Program-made: the position numbers and the translations under genes
Part shown: one piece after another, positions 63,881 through 64,000 of the stretch
How the letters are laid out: every line of letters starts with the position of its first letter
How positions within the stretch are numbered: the stretch's first letter is position 1
Source: Paragonimus westermani
Taxonomy: Eukaryota; Platyhelminthes; Trematoda; Plagiorchiida; Troglotrematidae
Reading direction: 5' to 3'
Length of the DNA stretch: 64,000 bases
Assembly (NCBI GenBank): GCA_008508345.1
Contig: QNGE01001014.1
Coordinates: 25,032 to 89,031 of the forward strand
Notes under the pieces: model-generated
Told to the model about the DNA's origin: nothing
Database searches by the model: none
The model's input: the letters and a program-made list of their open reading frames with translations, nothing else

Positions 63881-64000
63881 TTTCCAAGTTGACCATCACT
63901 CACATTTTGATCGCAGCGTTCGCATTCAGATAGATTTTCCAGCCAGCCTCTTTCGAAAAGAAGCACTAGACTCGAGTTTCGCTCTCATTAGAGCTCGTCA
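63881..64000 (-). repeat. tRNA-headed SINE (family A), cut by window end
   Basis: 'tttccaagttgaccatcact', 'gatcgcagcgttcgcattca', 'gcctctttcgaaaagaagca' and 'gactcgagtttcgctctcat' are close to the copy at 13434. The head should lie just beyond base 64000. Confidence 0.85.

Noticed and set aside
1..64000. Prokaryotic features (operons, CRISPR, integrons)
   Set aside because: No long ORFs, no Shine-Dalgarno-spaced gene runs, no regularly spaced repeats; the element types are eukaryotic.

Overview
The window reads as non-coding, repeat-rich animal DNA. It is moderately AT-rich, no reading frame exceeds 131 codons, and nothing resembles a bacterial operon, rRNA gene, real tRNA gene or CRISPR array. 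I found no intact host protein-coding gene. Almost everything recognisable is a decayed retroelement. The mix of several Penelope-like elements (PLEs), an R2-clade LINE, a CR1/Jockey-like LINE, a Ty3/gypsy LTR element and abundant tRNA-headed SINEs fits an invertebrate. A flatworm is my best guess, by resemblance only.

Layout. From 1 to 24.8 kb the DNA is mostly anonymous, punctuated by one main SINE family and three PLE remnants. PLE-1 lies at about 7.6-8.4 kb between two inverted arms of about 370-415 bp. PLE C-termini lie at 16.6-17.0 kb (+) and 22.2-22.4 kb (-). A second tRNA-headed repeat family forms an inverted pair at 24.4-24.8 kb. From 24.8 to 41.6 kb I recognise nothing firmly. From 41.6 to 50.0 kb there is a retroelement graveyard: CR1/Jockey-like reverse transcriptase (RT) pieces (-), PLE-2 from RT to C-terminus (-), and an R2-like element (+) with RT, thumb and restriction-like endonuclease (RLE).

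The most informative region is 50.6-58.9 kb. A complete 344-bp LTR (TGTTA...TAACA) sits at 50649-50992 between perfect 5-bp target-site duplications (GAGGC), so it is a solo LTR. After 3.6 kb of flanking DNA there is one N (54608). Then come the end of a gypsy integrase, a 10-nt polypurine tract, the same LTR, the same GAGGC and the same 3.6 kb of flank again. The simplest reading is that two haplotypes of one locus (solo LTR versus full-length element) have been placed in tandem by the assembler. The other N (46590) is flanked by an exact 64-bp repeat, which also looks like an unmerged contig overlap.

From 58.9 to 64.0 kb the DNA is anonymous apart from a head-to-head SINE pair near 60.3-60.7 kb and a SINE cut by the window end. 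Repeatedly, neighbouring SINE copies are inverted with their tRNA-like heads facing each other. No genes here can be said to work together. Host genes, if present, would be small exons I cannot recognise.
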